Shown here: one piece after another, positions 57,598 through 64,000 of the stretch
Numbering within the stretch: position 1 is the stretch's first letter
How the letters are laid out: each line of letters starts with the position of its first letter
Assembly (NCBI GenBank): GCA_945872365.1
Contig: CAMBZJ010000013.1
Coordinates: 1-64,000 of the forward strand
Length of the DNA stretch: 64,000 bases
DNA from: Klebsiella pneumoniae
GTDB lineage: Bacteria; Desulfobacterota; Binatia; UBA12015
Reading direction: 5' to 3'
Program-made: the position numbers and the translations under genes
Notes under the pieces: model-generated
The model's database searches: none
What the model saw: only the letters and a program-made list of their open reading frames with translations
Told to the model about the DNA's origin: nothing

Positions 57598-60021
57598 ATG
57601 GCGCGCGCTCGGACCACGCGTCGAGCGACCGCCTCCTCTGAGCCGGCGACCCAGCAGACGCCGACCGATCATGCAGTAGCGGCCGAAGAGGTCGCGCCCG
57701 TCCCGATGAAGGACGTGCAGGCGGACTGGTCCGCAGAGGCCGCTTCGCCCGATGCATGGGGTCTGGACCTACCTGGGCTCGCCGAGAACTCGGAGGGGGA
57801 CGGACTCGCCCTCGACGGCATGATCGTGCCGGGCTCCGCCCGTGGTGCACGGCGCCGTCGGCGGCGGCGTGGTCAGCGCTCGACCGGGGCGAATGCCGGG
57901 CCGGACGGAGCGCCGGCCTCGCTGACCGCGCCGGCGGTGCAGGCACCTTCGGCGGTGCAGGCACCTTCGGCGACCGCGGCCCCGGCTGCCCGCCGGGAGC
58001 CACAGGGGCGCAACCGCCGGCGGGATTCCGGCGCACCGGCACGGCCGGCACGGCCGGCACGGCCGGCACGCCCGCCGAAGCCGCCGCGCGTCGGCGCCGT
58101 GCCGCCGGCCGAGCGCCCCCAGCGACGCGCGATCTCCGACCCCGATCCCGCCACCCTCGGCGACGGACTCGACCTCCACCTCGACCCCGACCTCATCGAG
58201 GAGGACGAGGATCTCGAAGTCCTGGTCGAGGAGCCGAGCGGTCCGCGCACGCCGGCCGGCGAGATCGCGCTGCGCATCGGCATCCGCCGCCTCCACCCCG
58301 AGCAGGAACGCGGCATCGCCGCTGCCCTCGACGGCCACGACGTCCTCATGGTCCTGCCGACCGGGTTCGGCAAGTCGGCCTGCTACCAGATCCCGTCGAT
58401 GATGCTGCCGAAGCCGGTGGTGCTGGTGTCACCCCTGCTCGCGCTCATCAAGGATCAGCACGAGAAGCTGCTCAAGTATGGCATCCCCTGCGTGCGGCTC
58501 GACGGGACGATCCGCGGCAAGGCGCGCGAGGCGGCGTTCGCCAAGATCCGGGCCGGCGGACCGCTGCTCGTAATGACGACGCCCGAGACTCTCGGCTCGC
58601 CCGAGGCTCACGCGGCGCTCAAGGTTTCGGGTCTTTCGCTCGCCGCGATCGACGAGGCCCACTGCATCTCGGAGTGGGGCTACGACTTCCGTCCCGCCTA
58701 CCTCCAGATCGGCGATCGGCTGCGCGCGCTCGGCAACCCGCCGATCATGGCGCTCACGGCGACCGCCACCGACAAGGTCCGCGCCGACATCACGCGCTTT
58801 CTGCACCTGCGCGACCCGGTCGTGGTCTCGGGCTCGCCGCACCGCTCGAATCTCGCCTTCGAGGTCCTGGAGTGCCGCGAGGCGGCGCGCATGCGGGCGA
58901 TTGCCCGCCTGGCCCAGCGGCTGCGGCGGCCGGGCATCATCTACTGCACGACGACCCGCGAGGTCGACACCGTGTACACGATTCTGAACCGCCTCGGGAT
59001 CCCGGCGCACCGCTACCACGGGAAGATGAAGGCCTCGGACCGCACGACGCAGCAGGACCTGTTCATGAAGCCCGGGCGCCGCACCGTCATGGTCGCGACC
59101 AACGCCTTCGGTCTCGGGATCGACAAGCCCGACATCCGCTACGTCGTGCACGGGCAGTCGCCGGCCTCGCTCGAGCAGTACGTGCAGGAGGCGGGCCGCG
59201 CCGGACGCGACGGGGCGCGGGCGAATTGCATCCTGCTCTTTGACCCCGACGACCGTGAGACGCACGAGGCGCTGCTGTCGCGCAGCCGACTGCGCCCCGA
59301 CCAGCTCTTCCGGCTGGGCAGCGCACTGGCCGCGTGGGGCGCCGAGAGCCGGACCCCGACGGTGGATGCACTCGCGCTCTCCGCCGATCTCGGCGAGCGG
59401 CCGACGAACGCCCTGCTCGTGCCGATCGAGGAAGCCGGAATCGTCGAGCTGCACGACGACGGCACGGTCGAGACGATGGGCGACCCCGAGGAGATCGAGG
59501 CCCGGGTGCGGAGCCTCGCGAGCCAGTTCGCGACGCTGCGCACGCAGGACTCGCGACGTCTCGAGACGGTGGCGGAGTATGCGCACACGCCCGAATGCCG
59601 GGCGGTGTTCCTGCGCATGTACTTCGGCGAGGAGCACGGACCCTCGTGCGGGCTCTGCGACATCTGCCGCGGACGTCCCGACCGGCCGAACACGTTCTGG
59701 TCGCCGATCGCCGCACCGCCGCGCCCCGGCAAGAAGCGGCGCCGCGGCAAGGGCGTGCCGATGAACCAGCCCGCCGCACGCAACTCGCGGCGCCGCGGGC
59801 GCAACGGTCGCAACAACCGGCCGGCCCCACCGCCCGCACCACGCGTGCCGCAGCCCTTCTTCGGGCAGACCGGGCCGTTGCCCGCGGCGCCGGCCCCGGG
59901 CAACGGCCCGAATCCAGGCGCGCCGCAAGGCCAGAACCCCAACGCCAAGCGTAGCCGACGCCGCCGGGGCCGGCGCCGGCGTGGCGGTCCGCCCGCGCCG
60001 GCCCCGGCGCCCGCGAACTGA
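57598..60021 (+). CDS. recQ: RecQ-like ATP-dependent DNA helicase with basic tails
   Basis: About 807 residues. Residues ~1-195 are an Ala/Pro/Arg-rich tail (RRRRRRGQR). The helicase core follows: HPEQERGIAAALDGHDVLMVLPTGFGKSACYQIPSMM (motifs 0 and I), DEAHCISEWGYDFRPAY (motif II), MALTATAT (III), RPGIIYCTTTREVD (IV) and VATNAFGLGIDKPDIRYVVHGQSPASLEQYVQEAGRAGRDG (V-VI). The zinc site CRAVFLRMYFGEEHGPSCGLCDICRG is intact. No HRDC domain is seen. The C-terminal ~120 residues are basic and Pro/Gly-rich (KKRRRGKG, SRRRGRRRRGG). The start is uncertain: ATG 57598 or TTG 57586. Confidence 0.9.
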   Translation: MARARTTRRATASSEPATQQTPTDHAVAAEEVAPVPMKDVQADWSAEAASPDAWGLDLPGLAENSEGDGLALDGMIVPGSARGARRRRRRRGQRSTGANAGPDGAPASLTAPAVQAPSAVQAPSATAAPAARREPQGRNRRRDSGAPARPARPARPARPPKPPRVGAVPPAERPQRRAISDPDPATLGDGLDLHLDPDLIEEDEDLEVLVEEPSGPRTPAGEIALRIGIRRLHPEQERGIAAALDGHDVLMVLPTGFGKSACYQIPSMMLPKPVVLVSPLLALIKDQHEKLLKYGIPCVRLDGTIRGKAREAAFAKIRAGGPLLVMTTPETLGSPEAHAALKVSGLSLAAIDEAHCISEWGYDFRPAYLQIGDRLRALGNPPIMALTATATDKVRADITRFLHLRDPVVVSGSPHRSNLAFEVLECREAARMRAIARLAQRLRRPGIIYCTTTREVDTVYTILNRLGIPAHRYHGKMKASDRTTQQDLFMKPGRRTVMVATNAFGLGIDKPDIRYVVHGQSPASLEQYVQEAGRAGRDGARANCILLFDPDDRETHEALLSRSRLRPDQLFRLGSALAAWGAESRTPTVDALALSADLGERPTNALLVPIEEAGIVELHDDGTVETMGDPEEIEARVRSLASQFATLRTQDSRRLETVAEYAHTPECRAVFLRMYFGEEHGPSCGLCDICRGRPDRPNTFWSPIAAPPRPGKKRRRGKGVPMNQPAARNSRRRGRNGRNNRPAPPPAPRVPQPFFGQTGPLPAAPAPGNGPNPGAPQGQNPNAKRSRRRRGRRRRGGPPAPAPAPAN
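57933..58070 (+). repeat. Low-complexity repeats inside the helicase N-terminal tail
   Basis: An 18-bp unit coding for AVQAPS is present twice in tandem (57933-57950, 57951-57968), and a 9-bp CCGGCACGG unit coding for Ala-Arg-Pro about four times (58036-58070). These would readily expand or contract. Confidence 0.85.
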
Positions 60022-60035
60022 TCGGGTCCGAAACG

Positions 60036-60956
60036 TTGCCGCCGCTCTCGATCGACGACGGGTGTCTGCGCCTGTCCGTCCTGCCGGAGGCCGGGGCGAG
60101 CATGATCTCGCTCGAGACGCGCCTGAGCGGCGGCTCCGGCGAGTGGGTCGAGATCATGCGCCCGACCCCCGCCGCGGCGGTCGCGGCAGGCAACTCGTCC
60201 TTGTTCGCGAACTTCGCGCTCCTGCCCTGGTCGAACCGGGTGCGCGGCGCGCACTTCTCCTTCGAGGGGCGCGAGATCCGGCTGCGCGCCAACACCGGGG
60301 ACGGCCACGCGATCCACGGCGACGTGCGCAAGCGCCCGTGGAAGACGATCGAGAGTACGCCCGCGCGGTTGCGCTTCACCCTGGAGTCCCGCGACTTCGC
60401 CGACGTGAACTTCCCCTTCCCCTTCGCCGCGAGCCTCGACTACACGGTCGCAGGCGGCACGCTCGAGATGCGACTCGGGGTCGTGAACCGGGGCGGGAGC
60501 GCGATGCCCGCCGGCCTGGGCTTCCACCCCTACTTCCGGCGCGCGCTGCGCCCGGTCGGCGACCGGGCGAGACTCGACTTCCGGGCAACCGGTCTCTACC
60601 GCGGGCTCCTGCCGGTGACGGCCGCGGGTCCGGTCGGCGAAGGTTTCGACTTCTCCACGACGCGCCCCTTCGGCGACGCGACCTTCGACCACTGCTACGC
60701 AGGCTGGGACGGACGCGCGACGATCGCCTGGCCCGACAGCCGTATCACCGCGACCATCGACGCGAGCGAGCCGTTCCGCCATCTGGTGCTCTACGTGCCG
60801 CCGGGCGAGGACTTCTTCGCCGTCGAGCCGGTCAGCAACGCGAACGACGGCTTCAACCTGCTCGCCGCCGGTGTCGCGGGCTCCGGCGTGCGCGTACTGC
60901 TTCCGGGCGAGAGCCTCGAGGGCACGGTGCGCATCGTGGTCGAAGTGCCCGCCTGA
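60036..60956 (+). CDS. Aldose 1-epimerase
   Basis: 306 residues of the galactose-mutarotase beta-sandwich: FANFALLPWSNRVRGAHFSFEGREIRLRANTGDGHAIHGDV (NR and catalytic His), GLGFHPYFRR (second His), TFDHCYAGWDG (Asp) and FFAVEPVSNANDGFNL (catalytic Glu). Interconverts sugar anomers; the sugar may be a hexose or an unusual one. Start TTG 60036; no Shine-Dalgarno of note. 14 nt after the helicase stop, same strand. Confidence 0.9.
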   Translation: MPPLSIDDGCLRLSVLPEAGASMISLETRLSGGSGEWVEIMRPTPAAAVAAGNSSLFANFALLPWSNRVRGAHFSFEGREIRLRANTGDGHAIHGDVRKRPWKTIESTPARLRFTLESRDFADVNFPFPFAASLDYTVAGGTLEMRLGVVNRGGSAMPAGLGFHPYFRRALRPVGDRARLDFRATGLYRGLLPVTAAGPVGEGFDFSTTRPFGDATFDHCYAGWDGRATIAWPDSRITATIDASEPFRHLVLYVPPGEDFFAVEPVSNANDGFNLLAAGVAGSGVRVLLPGESLEGTVRIVVEVPA

Positions 60957-61020
60957 GCCCGACGCGCGATCGCCGCCGGCGCGCGGGGCCATTCCGGTCG
61001 CCCCGGTCCGGCGGTGCCGC

Positions 61021-61659
61021 TCAGCGCGCGAAGCCGCCGACGTAGGGAAGTCGCGCCGCCGCCTCCCGCACCTGCGGCAGCGCCTCGACGAGGATCCGCG
61101 TCGCGTCCCAAGTGCCGCGCAGGAGCTGCGTGCGCGCACCGTCGGGCAATGTCACCGGGTACACGACCCCGCGATGGGTCGCGGTCATCGCTTCGATGTC
61201 GATCGCGACCTCCTGCGCCGGGTCCTCGCCCGCCGCGCGCAGCAGCTTCGCGACGTCGGCCTCGGCCGCGGTCACGCAGGGGATCCCCATCGCGACGCAG
61301 TTGCCGAAGAAGATGTCGGCAAAGGACTCGCCGATGATGCCCTGCACGCCCCAGCGCCACATCGCCTGTGGCGCATGCTCGCGCGAGGAGCCGCAGCCGA
61401 AGTTCTTGTTCACGATCGCGATGCGCGGCCCCTTCGCCTGGAAGCGCGGGTCGTTCATCGGGTGGTCGAGCGGCTTGCCGTCGCCGCCGAAGCGGGCGTC
61501 GCGGAAAGCGAGTTCGCCGAGTCCGTCGAAGGTGATCGCCGTCATGAAGCGCGCCGGGATGATCCGGTCCGTGTCGATGTCGTTGCCCGGCAACGGGATC
61601 GGACGCCCGGCCACCCCGGGCACCGGGAGGAGCGCACTCGATTTCGCCTGGTCGGTCAT
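61021..61659 (-). CDS. leuD: 3-isopropylmalate dehydratase small subunit
   Basis: 212 residues. LPGNDIDTDRIIPARFM, VNKNFGCGSSREHAPQAMWRWG and ESFADIFFGNCVAMGIP are the swivel-domain motifs of LeuD. Works with LeuC to isomerise 2- to 3-isopropylmalate in leucine synthesis. 23 nt after leuC, same strand. Confidence 0.96.
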   Translation of the reverse strand: MTDQAKSSALLPVPGVAGRPIPLPGNDIDTDRIIPARFMTAITFDGLGELAFRDARFGGDGKPLDHPMNDPRFQAKGPRIAIVNKNFGCGSSREHAPQAMWRWGVQGIIGESFADIFFGNCVAMGIPCVTAAEADVAKLLRAAGEDPAQEVAIDIEAMTATHRGVVYPVTLPDGARTQLLRGTWDATRILVEALPQVREAAARLPYVGGFAR

Positions 61660-61682
61660 TCGGATCGCCTCCGGGGCCGGTC

Positions 61683-63098
61683 TCAGCCGGCCGCCCGCGC
61701 GAGCATGTCGCGCACGTCGGTCACCGCGCCCTCGATCGCCGCCGCCGCGACCATGGCGGGGCTCATGAGCAGGGTGCGGCCGGTCGGGCTGCCTTGGCGG
61801 CCCTTGAAGTTGCGATTGCTCGACGAGGCGCAGACCTGGCGCCCGGAGAGCTTGTCGGGGTTCATCGCGAGACACATCGAGCAACCCGGCAGGCGCCACT
61901 CGAAGCCCGCCGCGCGGAATACCTCGTGCAGGCCCTCGGCCTCGGCCGCGCGTGCGACCGCCTGGGAGCCGGGCACGACGAGAGCCTTCACGCCGGGGCG
62001 GACACGGCCGAGCTTCGCGACGCGCGCCGCCTCGCGCAGGTCGGACAGGCGGCCGTTCGTGCACGAGCCGATGAAGGCGACGTCGATCTTCGTCCCGGCG
62101 ATCGCCTGCCCGGCATGGAGGCCCATGTACGCGTAGGCGTCCTCGACCGTCGCCCGCTCGTCGGTGGCGAAGTCGGCGGCCGCCGGGATCCGCTCGTCCA
62201 CGCCGATCGCCTGGCCTGGGTTGATGCCCCAGGTCACGGTCGGCGCGATCGAGCCGCCGTCGATCGAGACGCGATCCGTGAAGGACGCGTCGGCATCCGA
62301 GGCCATCGCGAGCCACCACGCTTCGGCGCGCGCGAAGGCCTTGCCCGCGGGCGAGAACTCGCGACCGCGCAGGTACTCGACCGTGGTGCGATCGGGGTTC
62401 ACGTAGCCGAGCCGCGCGCCGCCCTCGATCGACATGTTGCAGACGGTCATGCGCTCTTCCATCGTCATCGCGTCGAAGACCGCGCCCGCGTACTCGTAGG
62501 CGAAGCCGACGCCGCCCTTCACGCCGAGGCGCCGGATGATGTCGAGGATCACGTCCTTCGCATAGACGCCGGGGCGCAGGGTTCCCCCGACCTCGATCCG
62601 GCGCAGCTTGGGGCGCTGGATCGCGAGGCACTGGCTCGCCAGCACGTCGCGCACCTGGCTCGTGCCGATACCGAAGGCGACCGCGCCGAAGGCGCCGTGG
62701 GTGCTCGTGTGGCTGTCGCCGCAAGCGATCGTCGTGCCGGGCTGGGTCAGACCGAGTTCGGGGCCGATCACGTGGACGATCCCCTGGTGGCCGGTGTCGG
62801 GCGTGAACAGCCGGATGCCGAACTCGCGGCAGTTCTGCTCGACCGCCGACATCATGGTCTCGGCCTGGCCGTCGGCGAGCGGGCGCGCCTGGGAGTCGGT
62901 CGGGATGATGTGGTCCACCGTCGCGAAGGTGCGATCCGGGAACGGGACCCCGAGCCCGGCCTCGCGGATCATCGCGAAGGCCTGCGGGCTGGTCACCTCG
63001 TGCACCAGGTGGAGGCCGATGAACAGCTGCGTCTGGCCCGACTCGAGCTGACGTACCGAGTGCAGGTCCCAGACCTTGTCGAGCAAGCTCTTCCCCAT
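61683..63098 (-). CDS. leuC: 3-isopropylmalate dehydratase large subunit
   Basis: 471 residues, aconitase superfamily. The 4Fe-4S ligands are seen as Cys in [17 protein letters not shown] and the pair in [11 protein letters not shown]; also [27 protein letters not shown] and [22 protein letters not shown]. Standard length. leuD follows; leuB and leuA are not in the window. A leaderless-type promoter ends 6 nt before ATG 63098. Confidence 0.97.
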   Translation of the reverse strand: MGKSLLDKVWDLHSVRQLESGQTQLFIGLHLVHEVTSPQAFAMIREAGLGVPFPDRTFATVDHIIPTDSQARPLADGQAETMMSAVEQNCREFGIRLFTPDTGHQGIVHVIGPELGLTQPGTTIACGDSHTSTHGAFGAVAFGIGTSQVRDVLASQCLAIQRPKLRRIEVGGTLRPGVYAKDVILDIIRRLGVKGGVGFAYEYAGAVFDAMTMEERMTVCNMSIEGGARLGYVNPDRTTVEYLRGREFSPAGKAFARAEAWWLAMASDADASFTDRVSIDGGSIAPTVTWGINPGQAIGVDERIPAAADFATDERATVEDAYAYMGLHAGQAIAGTKIDVAFIGSCTNGRLSDLREAARVAKLGRVRPGVKALVVPGSQAVARAAEAEGLHEVFRAAGFEWRLPGCSMCLAMNPDKLSGRQVCASSSNRNFKGRQGSPTGRTLLMSPAMVAAAAIEGAVTDVRDMLARAAG

Positions 63099-63104
63099 GG
63101 TGGT

Positions 63105-63133
63105 TACCTACTGGTCCGGGGGCGGGGGTGCAA
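63105..63133 (-). promoter_or_regulatory. Putative leaderless promoter of leuCD
   Basis: Minus strand: TTGCAC (63133-63128), 17 nt, TAGGTA (63110-63105), then ACCACC and ATG 63098. AGGTAACC could instead act as a weak ribosome site. Confidence 0.45.
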
Positions 63134-63193
63134 AATCCGGGCGATCCCGGGTCGACGCGCGATCCCCTCTTGCCGCGTCGGCTCCCGCGGCGC

Positions 63194-63835
63194 ATGGTGA
63201 CGCGCAGAATGTCGAGCCAGGCCGACGACATCGTCGCGGTGGGAGGTCCCCTCGATCCGGCCACCCTGCTGCGCGCCTACCGGCGCGGCGTCTTCCCGTG
63301 GCCGGCCGAGGGACTCCCGCTTCTGTGGTTCTGCCCGAGGGAGCGAGCGGTCCTCGACTTCGAGCGTCTCCACCTCTCGCGCTCGCTGCTGCGCGCGCAG
63401 CGCCGGAGCGGGCTGCACTTCACGATCGACGCGGTGTTCCCCGCCGTCATCCGCGCCTGCGCCGACGCCGAGCGGCCCGGCCAGGCCGGCACCTGGATCA
63501 CTCCCGAGATGGAGCAGGCCTACGTCCGGCTGCACCAGGTCGGGGCCGCGCACAGCGTCGAGGCCTGGGACGGCGACGAACTCGTCGGTGGCGCCTACGG
63601 CGTCGATGCCGACGGTTCGTTCTCCGCCGAGAGCATGTTCCACCGCCGTCCCTGGGCCTCGAAGTTCGCCCTCCTCCACCTGGTCGACCACCTCCGCGCG
63701 CGCGGACTCGGCTGGATCGACATCCAGGTGATGACGCCCCACATGGAGCGCATGGGCGCGCACCTGTTGCCGCGCCCGGCGTTCCTGCTCGAACTCGAGC
63801 GCACCCGCCGGCGCGGTCTCCGCCTCTTCGACTGA
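63194..63835 (+). CDS. aat: Leucyl/phenylalanyl-tRNA-protein transferase
   Basis: 213 residues. Adds Leu or Phe to N-terminal Arg/Lys of proteins, marking them for ClpAP. Signature seen: PATLLRAYRRGVFPW, WFCPRERAVLDF, GTWITPEMEQAYVRLHQVGAAHSVEAW, GGAYGVDADGSFSAESMFHRRPWASKFALLHLVDHL and DIQVMTPHMERMGAHLLPR. ATG 63194 is chosen; ATG 63209 also fits. Divergent from leuC and convergent with the last gene by 3 nt. Confidence 0.95.
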   Translation: MVTRRMSSQADDIVAVGGPLDPATLLRAYRRGVFPWPAEGLPLLWFCPRERAVLDFERLHLSRSLLRAQRRSGLHFTIDAVFPAVIRACADAERPGQAGTWITPEMEQAYVRLHQVGAAHSVEAWDGDELVGGAYGVDADGSFSAESMFHRRPWASKFALLHLVDHLRARGLGWIDIQVMTPHMERMGAHLLPRPAFLLELERTRRRGLRLFD

Positions 63836-63838
63836 GTC

Positions 63839-64000
63839 TCAGCCGGCGTCGAGTCCGCCGAGCTGGTCGGCGGTGAGCAGCCACTCGAGGACGGCGCGTC
63901 GCTGCGGCGGGAGTTGCGCGCCCGAGACGCAGGCGACGGCCCCCTTGCGGAAGTGGGTCGCGAAGCCCTCGATCGAGCCGGTGAGCCAGAACGAGAGCAA
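63839..64000 (-). CDS. C-terminal end of an unidentified protein (partial)
   Basis: The minus-strand frame is open from the window edge to TGA 63841-63839, showing the last 53 residues: SFWLTGSIEGFATHFRKGAV, ACVSGAQLPPQRRAVLEWLL and TADQLGGLDAG. Mostly helical with a Cys. I do not recognise it. Codon use looks coding. It converges with aat, leaving 3 nt between stops. Confidence 0.55.
   Translation of the reverse strand: MLSFWLTGSIEGFATHFRKGAVACVSGAQLPPQRRAVLEWLLTADQLGGLDAG

Noticed and set aside
57933-58070. CRISPR-like repeats
   Set aside because: The units are 9 and 18 bp, directly tandem without spacers, and lie inside a coding frame as amino-acid repeats.
1-64000. tRNA, rRNA, riboswitch or replication-origin sequences
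   Set aside because: I looked for cloverleaf-like arms, GTTCGAA-type T-loops, 16S/23S landmarks and DnaA-box clusters and found none that were convincing.

Overview
The window is about 70% GC, with densely packed genes on both strands. No rRNA, tRNA or CRISPR array is visible. The gene content points to an uncultured deltaproteobacteria-like lineage (Binatota or Myxococcota are my best guesses): paired acyl-CoA dehydrogenases, an LLM-type (F420-dependent) oxidoreductase, a thiolase/DUF35 pair, an Arg-tip EF-P, and secreted proteins with repeated Cys-rich CxxDxDCPxGxxC-like stretches. This assignment comes from memory of family features, not from a search. The first ~2.3 kb (OmpA-like tail and homoserine dehydrogenase) looks alphaproteobacterial, and a 12-bp tandem duplication sits just after glpX. 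A horizontal or chimeric junction near 2.3-3.35 kb is therefore possible.

Layout. 1-3.3 kb: OmpA-like protein, hom, glpX. 3.3-5.8 kb: DUF2064 protein, secreted beta-helix protein and a decayed gene tail. 6.0-9.5 kb: two-subunit acyl-CoA dehydrogenase, efp, dcd. 9.6-11.6 kb: two secreted or lipid-anchored proteins. 11.7-19.3 kb: a CusCBA-type metal efflux operon divergent from an ECF sigma/anti-sigma pair. 19.4-24 kb: CPBP protease, NAD(P)-binding protein, two small membrane proteins, a MenA-like prenyltransferase and an LLM oxidoreductase. 24.1-32.7 kb: YfhO-like protein, split chromate transporter, CYTH/VTC-like protein, MFS exporter, Cys-rich lipoprotein, GDYXXLXY/DUF2157 pair and an OB-fold protein. 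32.8-41.2 kb: Cys-motif secreted protein, peptide deformylase, SGNH hydrolase, thiolase-DUF35-MsrA chain, MsrB-TerB/DUF697 pair and quinone reductase. 41.5-53 kb: SulP transporter, ArfB, GNAT, SDR and an ABC exporter whose parts are split into two blocks. 53-56.5 kb: a small accessory island with a DUF1566 pseudogene, an inactivated antitoxin/PIN module, an intact MazEF-like pair and a second antitoxin/PIN pair. 56.5-64 kb: folP, RecQ-like helicase, aldose 1-epimerase, leuCD, aat.

The most useful regulatory observation is a bipartite sequence, GCGTTAC-N16-CGTATWCC, found in front of both the ECF sigma gene and the divergent cusCBA operon. It suggests an autoregulated metal-stress regulon. A second pattern is a promoter-like arrangement (TTG/TGG box, 16-18 nt, TAnnnn box) ending 6-7 nt before the start codon of at least eight genes, mostly without a Shine-Dalgarno sequence, which suggests frequent leaderless transcription. 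The 53-56.5 kb island shows gene decay by in-frame stops and a one-base deletion next to apparently live toxin-antitoxin pairs.
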